The notes: generated from the letters alone by a model not told the origin. A stretch of DNA of 64,000 nucleotides from Kappaphycus alvarezii (GCA_002205965.3 NADL03000599.1:1488001-1552000); one strand, 5' to 3'; shown: positions 1 through 12,883, counted from the stretch's first letter. Made by a program: numbers and translations.

Positions 1-3000
1 CTCTAAACGGGGGTTAATGGTTTCAATAACTCACATAGAGTCTGTTTAAAATTCCCCTGGAGCAACAAACTCCGATCTTGGAGCTTAAGGTAGCCTTTGT
101 TCCGAGTCTGAGTTTGATTCCGAACTTGTGCTCTCGCTATTTGACGACCGAACTTCTTTTGCATCTTCGTCGATGAATTTATGACGAGGGTGGTCTGAGC
201 TACTTGGATAGCGGTTCTTTTAAATAGTATCAGTTCGTATTCTCCACCAGCTATGAACGAAAAATAAATTATCGAAGTGCCTTCACTACAGTAATCACTC
301 CAAGTTTCCCCTCTCAGTCAGTTGCTACGCATTTGTCTCACCTGTACCCTACTCAAGCCAAGGAACACAGTAGAAACATACCGGAACATTTTGTCCATTC
401 TCCTCGGCTATATGCTTCCTATATACTACCTTAAATCAAAAGTCCACCGTAGAGGCAGATCAAGATAGGTTTATCTACTTATTCCAGCGAAAGTGAAATT
501 TGGCCAGGGTTTCTTTCAATAATGGCCAATTACAGAAGCTAGAAGTCCGATATGGCCGTATTTTACCCCTTTTGGTCTATTTTTTGTGATCGAGCCTCCG
601 ACGATGTTACGAGAGCGTTACTCTCAAACCACTCCGAATGCAGGGATGAGCTAAGAGTGGAACTTAGTCCCACTGTATGTTTGTTGCAACAGCACGATAA
701 TAACGTCCACTTGAAGCACATTCACAGGTGTAATGTTTTCATTGTAGTCTATGTTACAGTGTGTGATGCAATGTTATGGTGCAGTTTGGGAGGCAGTCGG
801 AGTACATATAGACATCTAGGCTCGATTTCAAAAGAAATTCAGGCCTATTTATTGAATTTTCTCTCAGAATGACTCCTTCGCCAGTGCAGTCAGTCGAAAG
901 AGGAAAAATAATCTCATCGGAGGTTCTTACAGATCAATCTTAGGGCAATAGTCTACCTTATTTAAAAAAGAAGCCACTAGAAGCGGGCCTTGTCCCAAAA
1001 AAATCCGGATCAAATTTTTTATCTTGGAAACACAACAATGTATTGGCTAGAGTTTAAAAGATGACTTCGCCATGTAAAATCTGGATCTGCGAGTGGGGCA
1101 ACGTAAATAGATAAGGCCAATACGATCACCTGAAATCAGTGTCAACTTTCCTCCTTCGTCGTTCGTACATATACAAGAGTGTTTTTGGTCAAAACCTGGG
1201 AAAAAACATACACTTATGAACTCACTTCCTCAAGCAAGATGATATGGAGCTGTAGTTCAATTCGCATTGCGCAATTTTATCGTCTAGGTACACAATCCCG
1301 TCATACAATGAGAAACAATGCACACACAGCAAGACTTACAGGATTTTTGCTGTCCATATTTCTCTTTAATCACCCTTATGTGCAGTAGCACAGCTCATCG
1401 ACAGCATGGAGAAGCTGTGGTGGTATAGCGGGGTAAGTTCCCTGGACTTCTGAGTGGTATAACTGTCCTCCTGGTTTTAAGGCCGGGTCGTGATCCGCGG
1501 AATGCTAGTACCTTGACAAGAATCGATTCAAAAGAAGAGAAGATTCGAGGGGTGTAAAACCGGACAAGAAGCGTCAAGAAGTAAGTCAGCATCGCTGAGT
1601 ATCTCCTTTGGAAATAAGGGTATAGTAACCAACGACAACCTTGAAGTTCTTTTTTATATATATACGCCAGGATCCGAGGCTCAAAGTGTGAGTAAATATC
1701 ACAGACTAACAATGAAATGGTTAGGATAATATGGAATAGAGAGGGGAAACTAGAAGGGGAATCTGGCCGGGTAAAGATGGCTATGACCAAAGTTGCCGTT
1801 GGCAAGTTTTTTGCAAAGGCGGAAGTAGGAAGTCAAGTTCAGAGCCAACACAGGGGTGTCTGTTTATTCTGGGGCCCCAGTGGCCAGGTAGGTATGAATA
1901 CTAGTTGCCTAAATTAGAGCTAGGTACGACTGCGAGATAGGTAAATTCAATGTCAGCTAAGTAGTGGACATACAAGTTAGAGATGAGTAAAGTCGATATT
2001 TGGCCAAACAAGCGCCATTCACCTGCGATAATATCGGGTCGAAGCCGAGGGCCGAAAAATAATGATTGCACGCCCTCGAGAGCTCTCGGGTGAGTATTTA
2101 GTACCAAGACCAATTGTGGTCGACAATCGAAAATTGCCCTTCCTTTGTAGTGCAATACCTGCTTGTAGCTGTGCGCCAGCATGAAAAAAATGGATCACAA
2201 AAGATCAGTAAAACAGCTCTGCCGGTGGCATTACAGTACTGGTGCCAATAGCACTACAACAGCACACAACAGGAAAGTGACCAAGGTAGCGTCCATACGA
2301 CCATCCTCTTCGTCGGCAGCTTCGAGAACCGTCCACCCCGGCAACAACACCACTAATTGCAACGCCAGGCTCGCACTCCCGCGAATAAATTCTCAGACTT
2401 TTCCGCGACTATTAATTCACTCATCGCCGCAATGATTGAAGAAAGGAGCGGCAGAATAGGATTGAAGACGAGGTCCCAGAGAAACGAAGAGGAGCAAAGT
2501 CATGGGAACCGAATACTACATCAGAAAGTATTGGCGCAGAAAAGTCATCCCCAACTGATGAGTAAAGTCATAAAATGGAAATTTTCGGCGACAGAGTTGG
2601 AGGACTTCAGAACACATACATTCATTTCTGCGAGCAACTCTCGACCATTATTTCAGCTTCGTTCAAGGCTTAATGACGCTGATTTTAAGAAATCGTGCTC
2701 AATCTTCACTACTGAAACCATTCCATACAATAAAAAAAGATGTCTACCAGTCATATCTTCTCACTTGGTGCAGTTACATCCAGCTTCCAGTAGAATGGTC
2801 TCTTAGAACCGAGAACCACTGTAAAATTACCTTCTACCCGTCAAAGTATTATATCATACCGTTTCCCTACAGAAGGCCTATCAATAGGACAAATCGAGGG
2901 TATTGCAGTCAGCAATCAGTCTGAAAGAGAAGTTGAGTGCACCTGTCTGACCGCATTAAAGCTATGCGAAGATAATAGCTGAAAGAAGGAGAAGAAGAAA

Positions 3001-3238
3001 CAGAAAAAGTGGTGATTTGTCGTCATATCTGGAACTTTGGAACCCAGCTGGGGACAGAAGAACCAAAACGTGCGGGGAACCTGTAAAGGAATCGTTGCCG
3101 CAAATGCTGTTCACTTTCAACTCTGCAGTTGATCTGGCAAGTCATGTTAGCAGTCGAAGAAACCGTCGTAACATTGAGGACAGGAATAATTATTTACCAT
3201 TTGGCATATAATAAAGCACAAAAAATCGCTCATTTATT
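1..3238. other. No recognisable gene
   Basis: This stretch has only short open frames. The longest are a 149-codon frame at 2357-2806 (+) and a 136-codon frame at 1395-1805 (-), and neither resembles a family I know. Composition is mixed and no tRNA, long repeat or low-complexity gene tail was seen. It may be eroded mobile-element sequence, since it abuts the relic starting at 3239, but nothing in it proves that. Confidence 0.5.
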
Positions 3239-3400
3239 TTGCGTCGTGTACAAGTTTGTATATGTGTGAAGATATTCACAGGAGAAGCGTACCAAAAGCC
3301 GAGCACCCCAGGATCTAGGGAGTTTGGACTGTATTCAGCCGATCCTACAACCGCCCCCGCCGGACGAGCTGATTATGCATGCCTATTTATCTCTGTAGAG
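3239..3400 (+). repeat. Left direct repeat of the DIRS-like relic
   Basis: It aligns with 5661-5830. Both copies share a gcgtcgt start, a tatatgtgtg segment, an acaggag block and a CCGATxCxACxACCGCCCC-like core, diverged by perhaps a quarter. Repeats near the ends are usual for PAT/Ngaro-type DIRS relatives and for LTR elements. Confidence 0.6.
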
Positions 3401-5660
3401 AGAAGTTCTCCTTTCGAAAGCCGGGGGGTGATATCTTCTATCAGACACGCACATAGTATTCTCGAGGCAATGGCTACGAGTTCCCAAGAACGCGCTGTGC
3501 TGCTAGGCGGGGCCGCTGGGGGAAGCGACTACGGGGAAGGTGGAAACGCCGCCAATAAGCGCCGTGTAGTCTGGGTGGCGCTCAAACCAAATCGTCGCTA
3601 TTATGGAGAGGTGGTCAAGGCACGAAACGTCTCGAAGTTATTGGGAGAGGGTATTTTATTCGACCGTTATGTCTTCGTACCGGTGACGCATATGGGGTAC
3701 ATTAAGCCCCGGGCAGATGCATTCCTCGCTGATCTCAAGAGTAAGGACATTCGGACCGCTAAAAATGGGAATACATCAACGCTCCAGGTGTGCGGTTGGA
3801 GTTGTGTTTAATTCCGTTGAAGGTAACAACGACATCAAACCCAACTCCAAAGAATTAGTAGGAAACTGAAGCTGGCGAAAACGACGTTGAAGGCATCGTT
3901 GGAGGTATTGTCCATGAGAGACCAGTACTTCAGAAACATCACGGAGCAAGGGGTAGAGGCGGCCACGCAGATGGATTTCTTGGTCGAGCAAGGTCATGGT
4001 GCATTCTTCTCGGAGCCGTAATGGACGGCGCAGGAGGTATTTACGACAAAACTGTAGGTGGAGGCTGCGAACCAGGTGGCTGAGGCTAAGGCTAGACAAG
4101 AAAGTTCGAGGCGAAGGAGCAGTAAGGGCAGTCCGGCGTCGACTGCCGATGATGAGTAATTTCGAAGAGCGCTGGGAGGGAAGGGCATGTCATGACGACC
4201 GCGGGGGGAAGTCGTCATGGCGGGGGACGGCGTCAAGGGCTGATACATGGGGCCCGGTTTTAAATGCTTCGGACTACGTGGTGATGACCATTCAGTATGG
4301 GATCAGAGACAATCCAACGGTGCCTTTTTTCGGAGGGTTTGGTGATTGGAGAGGTACACCGGACGAAAGAGGACGAGAAGTCTACGACAGAAGGGTTGAA
4401 AAAAGGGGCACGCGCGCGGATACTAGAGGATATGATGAAGGAGAAGGCAGATCGGATTGTATGGGAGGGAAAGATGGTTTCAACATCTTTCGTGGCATGG
4501 GAGAGGGATAGAAACGAGAGCAAAGGACCGAGGTGAAGATGGAAAACGAGCAGTCGTTTGCAGTGGAAGTGGAGAAGGGGGATTTGATCACGTCGTGGGA
4601 TTTCAGGAGCGAGAACTCCCACTTTTATCTCTACCCGGATGTCCGCGACTACTTCTTGTTCGGGTAAAATGGGCACTTACACCGGTGCGTTCCATTACAA
4701 TTCGGGTGGGGCAGGTCGGGTTACTGGTTCTGCCAAATCCAACACCAGTTGGTGAGATAATTGAGGGAGCAAAGAGGTACCGGGAGCTGCTGTATATTGA
4801 TGAATTTATATTAAAACTATCTCTGCAAGGCCGAGAAGACGCGCAAGGTGTTGAACAGGCTGTTCAGGGAGCTGATGTTGGCGAGGCACCAGAAGAAGTG
4901 AATATGAGGAGGTTCGAGGCTCGCATACATAGGGTATCTGCCACTGGAAAAGAGGTTGGGCCCACTATCGGCTCTCCAGTATGTTTCTGCGATATCCAGA
5001 TGCCATGTAGACTCTGGGTAGCCGTCTCCGACAAGAACTTCTGCTCGGAAAATGTTCTGGCCCAGCACTGGTAAGACAGAGTTGTTTGGATGTTACGCGA
5101 TTGTGCTGTTTCCGTATTTGTTCTAATGCTACTCAGTGACGATTTCCCACATAGCTCCCCGCCAATTAATCTTCACAGAGTACGAGGTCATTCAAATCGT
5201 GTTAAAGAACCGCAAGCGAAAGCCCACAAGTCGTCCGCTCGTATTGACGTATCTAAGCAACCAGAATGGCCGTACTCGGTTCGGGAGCGCCAACAGGACG
5301 TGCTGGTAAAGTGGATACGCTTGCGTCCAACGAGTGAGGGTTTCTTCAATTTAACGGCGGCGGAGGGGCTCTGCACGGCTAGCTTGGGGAGCACACTTTC
5401 GCGGTTCATTGTTGAACCGGGGTTGGTACCTCCTCGAGGGTGCTACTTCCTGTCACGCAGATTGAGGGCTGGGAGTTTTAATGAGTTGGTTAACCTTCAG
5501 GTTTCAAGATCACGGATAATGCATCGGATGGATTGGGCGTCAGAGTCGGTGTTCCAGGTTTATTTTGATAGTAATATAACGCTTACTCCGGCTTCTTCGT
5601 GGTTCTTCGGGCACCTTTCCAGATGGGGGTGAAGCGAGCCTCCGGGATGGGTGTGGTCTC

Positions 5661-5830
5661 TTCGCGTCGTTTTCACGTGTATATGTGTGTAAGGTTATTT
5701 ACAGGAGTAGCAAGCCAATAGCCAAGCGTCCCAGAATCCGGGGGGTAATGTATCTTGGACTGCATTTAACCGATTCAACGACCGCCCCCCCCCCGGCCGA
5801 CCTAGTTCGGCATGTCTATTCGTCTGCCAT
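5661..5830 (+). repeat. Right direct repeat of the DIRS-like relic
   Basis: This is the partner of 3239-3400. After the repeat comes a short frame beginning MSRSGEG at about 5858, placed like the MATSSQ frame that follows the left repeat. The right repeat may therefore belong to the start of a second copy laid in tandem, or be a split repeat of the kind known in DIRS relatives. Confidence 0.55.
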
Positions 5831-5929
5831 CCACCTTCCCGTTCGGGGCAGTTCAACATGTCTCGCTCTGGTGAGGGTCCTAATGGTCCCATCGGTCCAA
5901 GGGCTTTACGTGTGCGTTAGGGGGGGGAA

Positions 5930-6065
5930 TTTTTGGGTTATTTTAATGCATGGAAGATCTGGTCGGTTATATCCACGCGGATAATGCGTTATGTGGGATA
6001 AGTCGTCGCTGATGGGTAACACTACAGTACATGACCTTCCGTACAGAGCCGGTGTTGCTTACAGT
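5930..6065 (-). mobile_element. Relic of unnamed element protein, C-terminal piece
   Basis: Read on the minus strand this matches the end of the relic at 60350-60655. The shared block is VTHQRRL[IV]PHNAL[SA]AWI, and both then end SS[MI]H with a stop. I do not recognise the family. It sits directly beside the DIRS-like relic, as the second copy sits beside tyrosine-recombinase-like sequence, so it may be part of the same kind of element. It is old and broken. Confidence 0.5.
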
Positions 6066-6585
6066 TTGTATGAGAATTTCCATGTGATAGAGTACAGCAA
6101 ACTAACATGAATCTTCAAACTTTGAATCCCCGTGTTCTGTTGCTAACATTAGCTGTGGTGAAGCGCGGCAGTAGTAGCGGGTAGAGGGACAGAGCTAGAG
6201 GGATGAGCAGCCACGCCACTGCACACACGCAGCAGGGTTTAGTCGTGTAGGCAAGGCAAGAAAGAAGGGAACAAAGACCCTCACGAGGTTGGTTGAGTTC
6301 CTTGAGTTCGGCGACCCTCCTGGCTGCTAATTAGGTTTACTGGGTGTTGCTTCAGTACCCAACAGACGATCCATCCGTGGTCCCCCGGGTGCGCCTGCGA
6401 TGCCACTGTAATTTCCCTGATTTGGGAAATGACTAAGCGGCAACCGAATCACAAATCCCGGGAGATAATCACATTAGCAACTCTTTCCGCGTACAGCCGA
6501 TCCTTTTGATGTTGCGTACTCTACCTCACTACTCCATGATAGCCGGGACGGATTCATACCTGAGGTTGCAGTAGCGCCGTATTAG

Positions 6586-7167
6586 TTACGTGAGACAACA
6601 GATGAAAGCAATGCAGCGAACTATAAAACACAGCCCGCGACGGCATTCCAAGCGAAACAGGGGTGCGCGTACTACGAGACCTCGGCGGGCTAAAAACCGG
6701 GGAGTTTCGGAGATAGGCGTTGTGAAACGAAGAGGTAGGCGGACGTTTCTTGTAATCCTACCAAGAGAGATGTTGGGAGACCAGACAACAGCCAGGCCGC
6801 ATTTGAGGAGACCACTCGCGGGGCATGCCATCGTGAAAGAATCAATCTGACCCACGAGAAGTGCACCATGGCTATATTCCCAACAAGTTTTACCAGGTCT
6901 CTGACAACGGAAAATGCGCCCAGATGCCATCGCCCGAGAGTAGAAAACTGGATTGGGTAGGAGCCTTGCGCTGTGGGGCGATGCAGAAGTAAAGCGTAAG
7001 TACCCTCTGTGCTCGTGTGACATAGCGGGTTTAAGACTAATAAGAGGGTTGAGGCTGCGAATCGTGGCATGAGTGTCGTAAGACTGCGTATTGAGCTTGG
7101 CAAGACAAGAGCACTGACCTTGCTCATCACAGTATCTGAAGCCAGAGAGCCTGCGGCTGCGATCCAA
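6586..7167 (-). mobile_element. Relic of unnamed element protein (STLGRWH family)
   Basis: A minus-strand coding-like segment aligns with 60350-60655. Shared blocks are STLGRWH near the start and SNAAWLL[SA]G further on, with similar spacing (about 45 residues). The function is unknown to me and no catalytic motif is evident. The two relics share an orientation and similar neighbours, which argues for one dispersed family. It looks broken. Confidence 0.5.
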
Positions 7168-8280
7168 AGTCGGTTTACATTCCTCGTTGGGCTTTAGGTG
7201 CAGCCGTAATTCTTTGATTATGTCTTTGTCAAGGACACCCCCGACAAGCTGCGCATCGAGGCTTCCACGACGTAGTCAAAATAAAGCGTTGTGTTCGATG
7301 TGCAAGACGGCAGGACTAGCCGCAAAAAGAAACTAGTAGCTTTCAAACGCCGAAACAAATGTACACAATCTGAAACGACCCTTCAGCGTCCTGCGGACCC
7401 AATTTGGCGTGGAAGACGGCTCTAAATGGAACGCAAAGTCCCTCGAGTCGACAGGGGCGTTCTGTCGCTGCGCAGAACTACTGCACTCAAATGCTGCCAA
7501 ACAAGCGCGGGCTCGCGAAAGATCAAAACGTTATGTAATGGCTGTTATAAAAAGAGACTTGTCAATGCTACTCGGAGAAGACACGCACTACTGCACAATG
7601 CCTCACCAGCCATGACGCTTACTAGAGCCGCGTAATTTTTCTCAAAGTAAGCAGCCTCTGACGTTGTGCTGGCCAATTCTTTTTGTATAGCGGCTCTGTT
7701 TTGGGGGCACTTGAAGATTGAAGGCGAAGTTGCCGTCGGGTTCCCGCTTCCTCTTGCCGGGAAGAATGAGGGATCTAGTATAGGGATGGGGTTTTTGACT
7801 ACGCAAAAGAGGCTTTAGACGTAGGTGACTGGAATATATGTGTAGACGAAGCTGAGATCATGTCGCTCTTCGTTGAAATCGTATCGGCTTGCGTTTCGAT
7901 TTTTGAAATTGCATTAGTTTATGTTTATCGGAGGAGGGGTTAAACTAGATTTGCAGTGATGTGAAACGTCAGATGGTGGATTGCCAGGGTGCGCAGGAGA
8001 GGTTTACCTTGAATTGATAGGGTGATTGTCTTTGGCGAGTAGAGTAGTACACTGTACACTAGTCATGGGTGCGATGGCAGTATCTGGGATGTAAAGGTGT
8101 ACTGACATTTGCATTACAGTGCCATTCAGATAGAGGTCGGGCAAGTACCAGCTTGGGTGTCTCGGGAAAGGAATTTGAAATGTTTGTAAAAGGGACTGAT
8201 ATCAGAAACAGATGTTTGCGTCACGCATGCTGCCGAGAGGCAATAAACTGGGCTGGAATTGCGCAGTACTGCACATTTGA

Positions 8281-8296
8281 TGTACTGTACAGTACA
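8281..8296. repeat. 16-bp perfect palindrome of the TACTGTAC type
   Basis: TGTACTGTACAGTACA equals its own reverse complement. It is one of the dispersed palindromic words in this interval. Confidence 0.85.
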
Positions 8297-10038
8297 GCAC
8301 AAATCTTAAATATCTCGGGGAGCAATGGGTAGTGCATTACACTTGGGATTTAATTTGGAAATTGGATCTAGAAAGTAAGCGCAATTGATGTGGACGTGGG
8401 CAAGGTATTGAACTCGAGTGAAAGTTGAATTTGTGTGCCGGAGTTTCATTTCCTCTTGTTCCGACGACGTCCTCTCAATTGAATCGAAATGTGGCTGAAA
8501 ATACTGTTATGTTTAGGTTGGTTGACGGTTCCGTTTTAGATTCCGGGAGGACGGTAAGCAATGGCAACTACCAAAGTAGCGATCTATGAAACCCAGAAAA
8601 GATATATACTGAGTATGGGGTGAGTTGTTGTAAAATGTCTACGCTATGATTGAAATTAGGAGAATGTTATTCACTTTTGAGATTAAATTTATGAATCTGA
8701 TTTCAATCAGATTACTTTCAATCGTGGCAGTGGAAAGTTGATTAGATTTCATGCTACGACACCATGGAAAATACAGTACACTGAAATCGTTGCGTCTTTG
8801 CTAATGTTGAAAAATGCCTAATTCCGTCAACAATGCTTGACGTCAATGTACTGTCCTGCACAGTACATTATTCTTCTGTACACAGTACTCGAACCAAAAA
8901 AGTTCACTGTAGTACGAACTGCTATCTAATAATAATACTGCAGTGCCATGTTGCACTTGCAGCTCGATTGCAGCAAAGTAGAGGACCAGCGGTGCAGAGC
9001 GACCTGAAAACTGTGCAAAGTTGCAGCGCCTACAGGCAAAGATCCAGTGCTTGATCCATTTCTAGAACCACTGCACTGGCAGCTGCTTGTCTACAGGCCA
9101 CAATAGCAGCGCTTTCGTAACTAGTTGACGACATCAGCACGGCACTCTATTATACAACTTTAGATACAGCAAGCGGTAAAATCTCAAGGTACTACACAAG
9201 ATGGAAGGCACTAGTTAATTTCCGTGCAGCATCATTCTGTGCAGTCTGTGTTTATAGAACAACAGAATATAGAATCTCATTGAAAGTGAGTGCAGATAGA
9301 GCCGGCGGTACAGAGTGGAACACCAAAGCAGCGTGACATCATCATACAAAGTTCAGGGATGCATACCTGTAACACAACTACACAGTAAGGCAGCAGAGGA
9401 GGACAGGTTGAATTCTTTAGATATTGAGCTTCAACTCCCAAATCTAGGCCCCTTGCGCTCTGTGTGCTGTCGCATAATCCTTTGAGGTGTCTCTAGACGA
9501 GGAGCTGGACCTATGTCATCGACGTCACAAAATTCAAATTGCAGGGCAGAAATTACTGCTTCAATGCGGACAGATGAATTGGTATTGTCGCTCAAGGTCG
9601 CCGACTGCAAGACTTGAAAATCGAGCTGTCCAACCTGGTGAATAGCTGCTGCTATGTTGAAATTGCCGACAAGAAACAAAGTATTTGCATCAGGGTCTAG
9701 TGCAAAACATACGAGGCAAAGTTGCGTATTGCTGTGAATGAGGGCGAGCAACTTTCCTGGTTCTGTGCCGTATTTAATGGCAATAATGTTCCACGTGCAC
9801 CGTGATCGCACTGTGCAGTACTGTACTGTACCTGTAATACAGAAATTCTGGTTGCAATAATCAGGGGTTGGACTTCTGTACAGCTGTTGTGTAAGCACGC
9901 AGCAATATTCACAAATAAGAAATTCAGCTTATTTTCAGTGATCCATCTGCCGCGAATACAGTGTTTGGAATACAGTATCAAGTTTTTGATGTCTTGTCGA
10001 TCACCGAATCGTTGGAACAAAAGTGGACAGTTCAGCCA

Positions 10039-10054
10039 AGTACAGTACTGTACT
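10039..10054. repeat. 16-bp perfect palindrome of the TACTGTAC type
   Basis: AGTACAGTACTGTACT is self-complementary. A further half-site cluster (CTGTACAGTGCAGTAC) follows within 20 bp. Confidence 0.85.
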
Positions 10055-11002
10055 AAACTGTACAGTGCAGTACCTGTCCAAGGACCTCACTTGGCCAAGC
10101 CGTTTGATGGATTTTTTGCAAGTGCCTAGAAATATGTAGTGTACGTGAGTTGCCCATCGCACGAGAATGCAGATCTTTTGGAATTTGGATGGACAACAAG
10201 GTAGTCTGTAAGCTTCGATACAGGCCAACACTGAGCACTTAATGTACAGTACTGTAGCCCGAATTCTGGCCATGTGTCAGTCATTTTTTTTGGCGGAAAT
10301 TTCAACATTTTGCAATGTTGTTGATACGCTGTAATCATTTGGCGCTGTGGGATGAGGCGCTATTCTGTCTCAAGCTTTGGCGAGCCATAGCCAGCTAGGG
10401 AGAGACAACAGCCATGCATGTACAAAATGTACGTAATCCAACCTGTCCTGCAACATACTCAACAAAGCAACACGTCGACGTCGGTATAAAAGGTTACTCT
10501 ACCAAATATACACAAATTGGGAACATGAAGCTAAAGGTTATGACATGTGTGCCTTTGTTCCTCTGCCCGCGACATCGCACTGAAGCGACAAGATGAAGAC
10601 TGTGTCAAGCACTGCGAGCGGCTGTTCCAAGAGCGGATGGTGGCGCTCCTGCATGGAATAAGGGCGAGGATAAGGCGGTGAAAAGCCAATAGGGTGCCAT
10701 TTCTCTCTATTCTTACAGTAGAAAAGTGCAACTGTCGAGCCAAGGTTGCTAGGTTGGCTGGTTTTTTTAAAACAGTGCTTACAGAATTGTCGTTTGATTT
10801 GGGGTTCGTTTTTGTTTTGAGGTGGATGGCGTCGCTCAGGAACTTGCTGTACTGTACAGTTCGTATCATATGCTCGGCTGATTTGAGAATTAGTTCAGAT
10901 TTGTGGTAAGGTTCAATTGGGCTACACTAGGGCAGCTGCAGTTTCCGTGTATACAGTAGTGTAGTACTGTACAGAATGGTACAGGAGACTCCCTGTGTGG
11001 CC

Positions 11003-11053
11003 TGTACTGTACATGCTGTATGAGTTTGTACAGTACAGTACAGTATGATACTG
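11003..11053. repeat. Cluster of GTAC-AGTAC repeat words
   Basis: Overlapping copies of CTGTACTGTAC and GTACAGTACAGTACAGTA lie within about 50 bp, the densest spot between 8 and 12 kb. Confidence 0.75.
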
Positions 11054-12000
11054 TGGATAGCGTGGGATGATAGGGTCGGAGCGGTTTGGCCCTCGTCTTT
11101 ACTCGTTTGGGAATGAATGGATCCACGTCTCTAAAGGTGGCACATTTTAGTATTAAGATTTGTGTCTGGTGCGGTTTGGCATTGACGATGAGCTATCTTT
11201 TATTTAGTGCTTACTTTTTGTACCGACTTTGTATGGACACGGTGCATGTAGAAATTTCTGGTGGCCTTTGATTTTCTGTTTTGATTAATTTATATATAAT
11301 ACACGCAATGGAGGAACTGTTGAGGGGTAATGATAGGTGGTCCTTTTTTGAAGGTTATTTTTTATGCAGATTTTTATGGTAGAGTAGGACTTGATGGCAT
11401 CAGCATAACTTGCAAAAGTCGTGGCTTGCAATTTTGATGGGGTAAGGCATGTACTGTACAGAAGTGTACGGGAATTTTACAGCCAAAGTAATGTAGGGTC
11501 AGCAGTGCGTAGAAGATCCTCATCGAGAAGTGTACAGTGTGACATGAAATTGGAAAAAAATTTGTGGGTATGGCTGACAGCAAGGGGGGTGTGTTGAATT
11601 GGGATGGTATGGTATGAGGGGCTGAAAAGGAAGCAGATTTTTGAAAAAAAAATATTTTTGCCATTGGCGTGACATCTACTGTCTATGTACAGTACAGTAG
11701 ACTAAAAAGATACGGAATTGGTATGTAGCACAGGTTTGGTTTCTTTTCGGGAATGCAAGTTGAATTTCTGTTAATATTCTTTCAGTTGGTGCCAGGGCAT
11801 TCAGTAGCAACGAGAAAATGTCGGTTGACGGACTATTTATTTGTTTTCTTTTATTTTTTTGCTTATTATTCCCAAATTATGTACCCATCGCAACTTTAGC
11901 CCTTTGATAAGCTATATTCTTGTCATAAATCACGCCCTAGTGCCCCTGTTTTTAGTTCAGCGGCAAACAAAACATCGACTTCAAGCTATTACTACTTTGG

Positions 12001-12883
12001 GCCAAGGACCTTCGCCTTCGCGTCCGCTGAAATTCGCAAGCCCTTTTTTTACTTCTTTTCCCCACACCCTCCCCGCCGCTCGACCAACGCCCTCAATCTC
12101 CAATCCGCTGTCCCTCCCACATCCATTTTTTCCCGCCCCTCCCCCAACCACCTCCGCCCTCCCTTCATCCGCACGAGAACACACCCCTGACCACCACTCT
12201 CGATCCTGCTACACTCCCCGCGCCCCTCACTCCGTCCCACTCCCCCGATACGTCTATCCCTGATCCCCTCGCATCCGCAATCCGGCATCTACACACGCAC
12301 TAATCCTTCCTTTCTCAGGGCCCGTTCCCTTCCTTCAAACCGTCCCTGACCCGTGGTCCTCATCCACTTGCACCTAACATACCGTCCATTTCTGTCCCTT
12401 TACGTCATTTAAATACGTCTTGGGCCTGTCCCCGCACTCCGTCCCCTACGCATCCCGCCCAATATTTCCGCACCACGTCCTACTTAAAAGCTTTGCAGCC
12501 AACTTTTCATTCCAATTCTCAATTCCCCAAACCCCCGCCCGCATATTTTCCCTTCCTAGGTCCATCTCCCTTACTCCTTCCCCACACCGTCTTCCCTCTT
12601 CATTCCTACCATTCTCCCACCAACCTGTACCCGCAAACGCTATCATCATTTCTCCAACGCCATTCCAACCCCCGACTCGTGGTGTTGCAAGTTCACTTGC
12701 CAACCCGAGTCCTTCCCGTTGACCTTCCGCCGTGCTCACCTCCACCGCATGTGAGCGGTACATCCCGCTACCCATCTCGCACATTCTCCCGTTCGTGGTA
12801 TCGTCGATTGTTTCGTCCCGTCGTCACCCGCCCCCTCTAACCACCTCCATTCTCTGTCAACCAATTCTCAACCATCCCACATC
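12001..12883 (+). promoter_or_regulatory. Pyrimidine-rich leader upstream of the cyclin gene
   Basis: The plus strand here is strongly C/T-rich, mostly C runs broken by T and A, for nearly 900 bp, ending just before the cyclin reading frame. Open frames through it on either strand are products of the skewed composition and have no family resemblance. It could be promoter and 5' leader. No TATA box or defined site was identified, so the role is inferred from position only. Confidence 0.4.

Larger units (their letters stand above)
3239..5890 (+). mobile_element. DIRS-like tyrosine-recombinase retroelement relic
   Basis: This is a fossil element, clearly broken, with several breaks. Its parts in order are: a left direct repeat (about 3239-3400), a possible Gag-like frame (about 3470-3811), reverse-transcriptase-like sequence (about 4560-4830) with a motif-A-like WDFRS block, an FGWGRSGYWF-type block and a YIDEF block resembling motif C, then the C-terminal half of a tyrosine recombinase (about 5340-5632), then a right direct repeat (about 5661-5830). 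The recombinase identification rests on an R-x2-R block followed by a W and a VYFD block that would hold the nucleophilic tyrosine, plus the downstream TPASSWFFG block. RT plus tyrosine recombinase is the DIRS signature. A Crypton would lack the RT. Subfamily is not assigned. Divergence suggests an old insertion. Confidence 0.65.
7171..12000. other. Gene-poor region rich in TACTGTAC palindromes
   Basis: I see no supported gene in almost 5 kb. All frames are short and lack family resemblance. From about 8040 onward the stretch carries many copies of a short palindromic word, TACTGTAC/GTACAGTAC and partial forms. Examples lie near 8281, 8850, 9817, 10039, 10241, 10850, 10958, 11003, 11028, 11450 and 11683. 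The base composition is AT-richer than in the host genes further right. Confidence 0.7.

Noticed and set aside
1395-1805. 136-codon minus-strand frame
   Set aside because: No family resemblance and no neighbouring support. It is expected by chance in 3 kb of such DNA.
2357-2806. 149-codon frame that looked somewhat Gag-like
   Set aside because: There is no zinc knuckle, no protease or RT downstream and no repeats, so I could not support it.
8040-11700. CRISPR-like array of repeated TACTGTAC words
   Set aside because: Spacing is irregular, the words are palindromic with no constant repeat-spacer unit, and the context is eukaryotic.
12420-12840. Overlapping Pro/Ser-rich frames upstream of the cyclin
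   Set aside because: Three phases are open at once in the pyrimidine-rich tract, which is typical of skewed DNA and not of coding.
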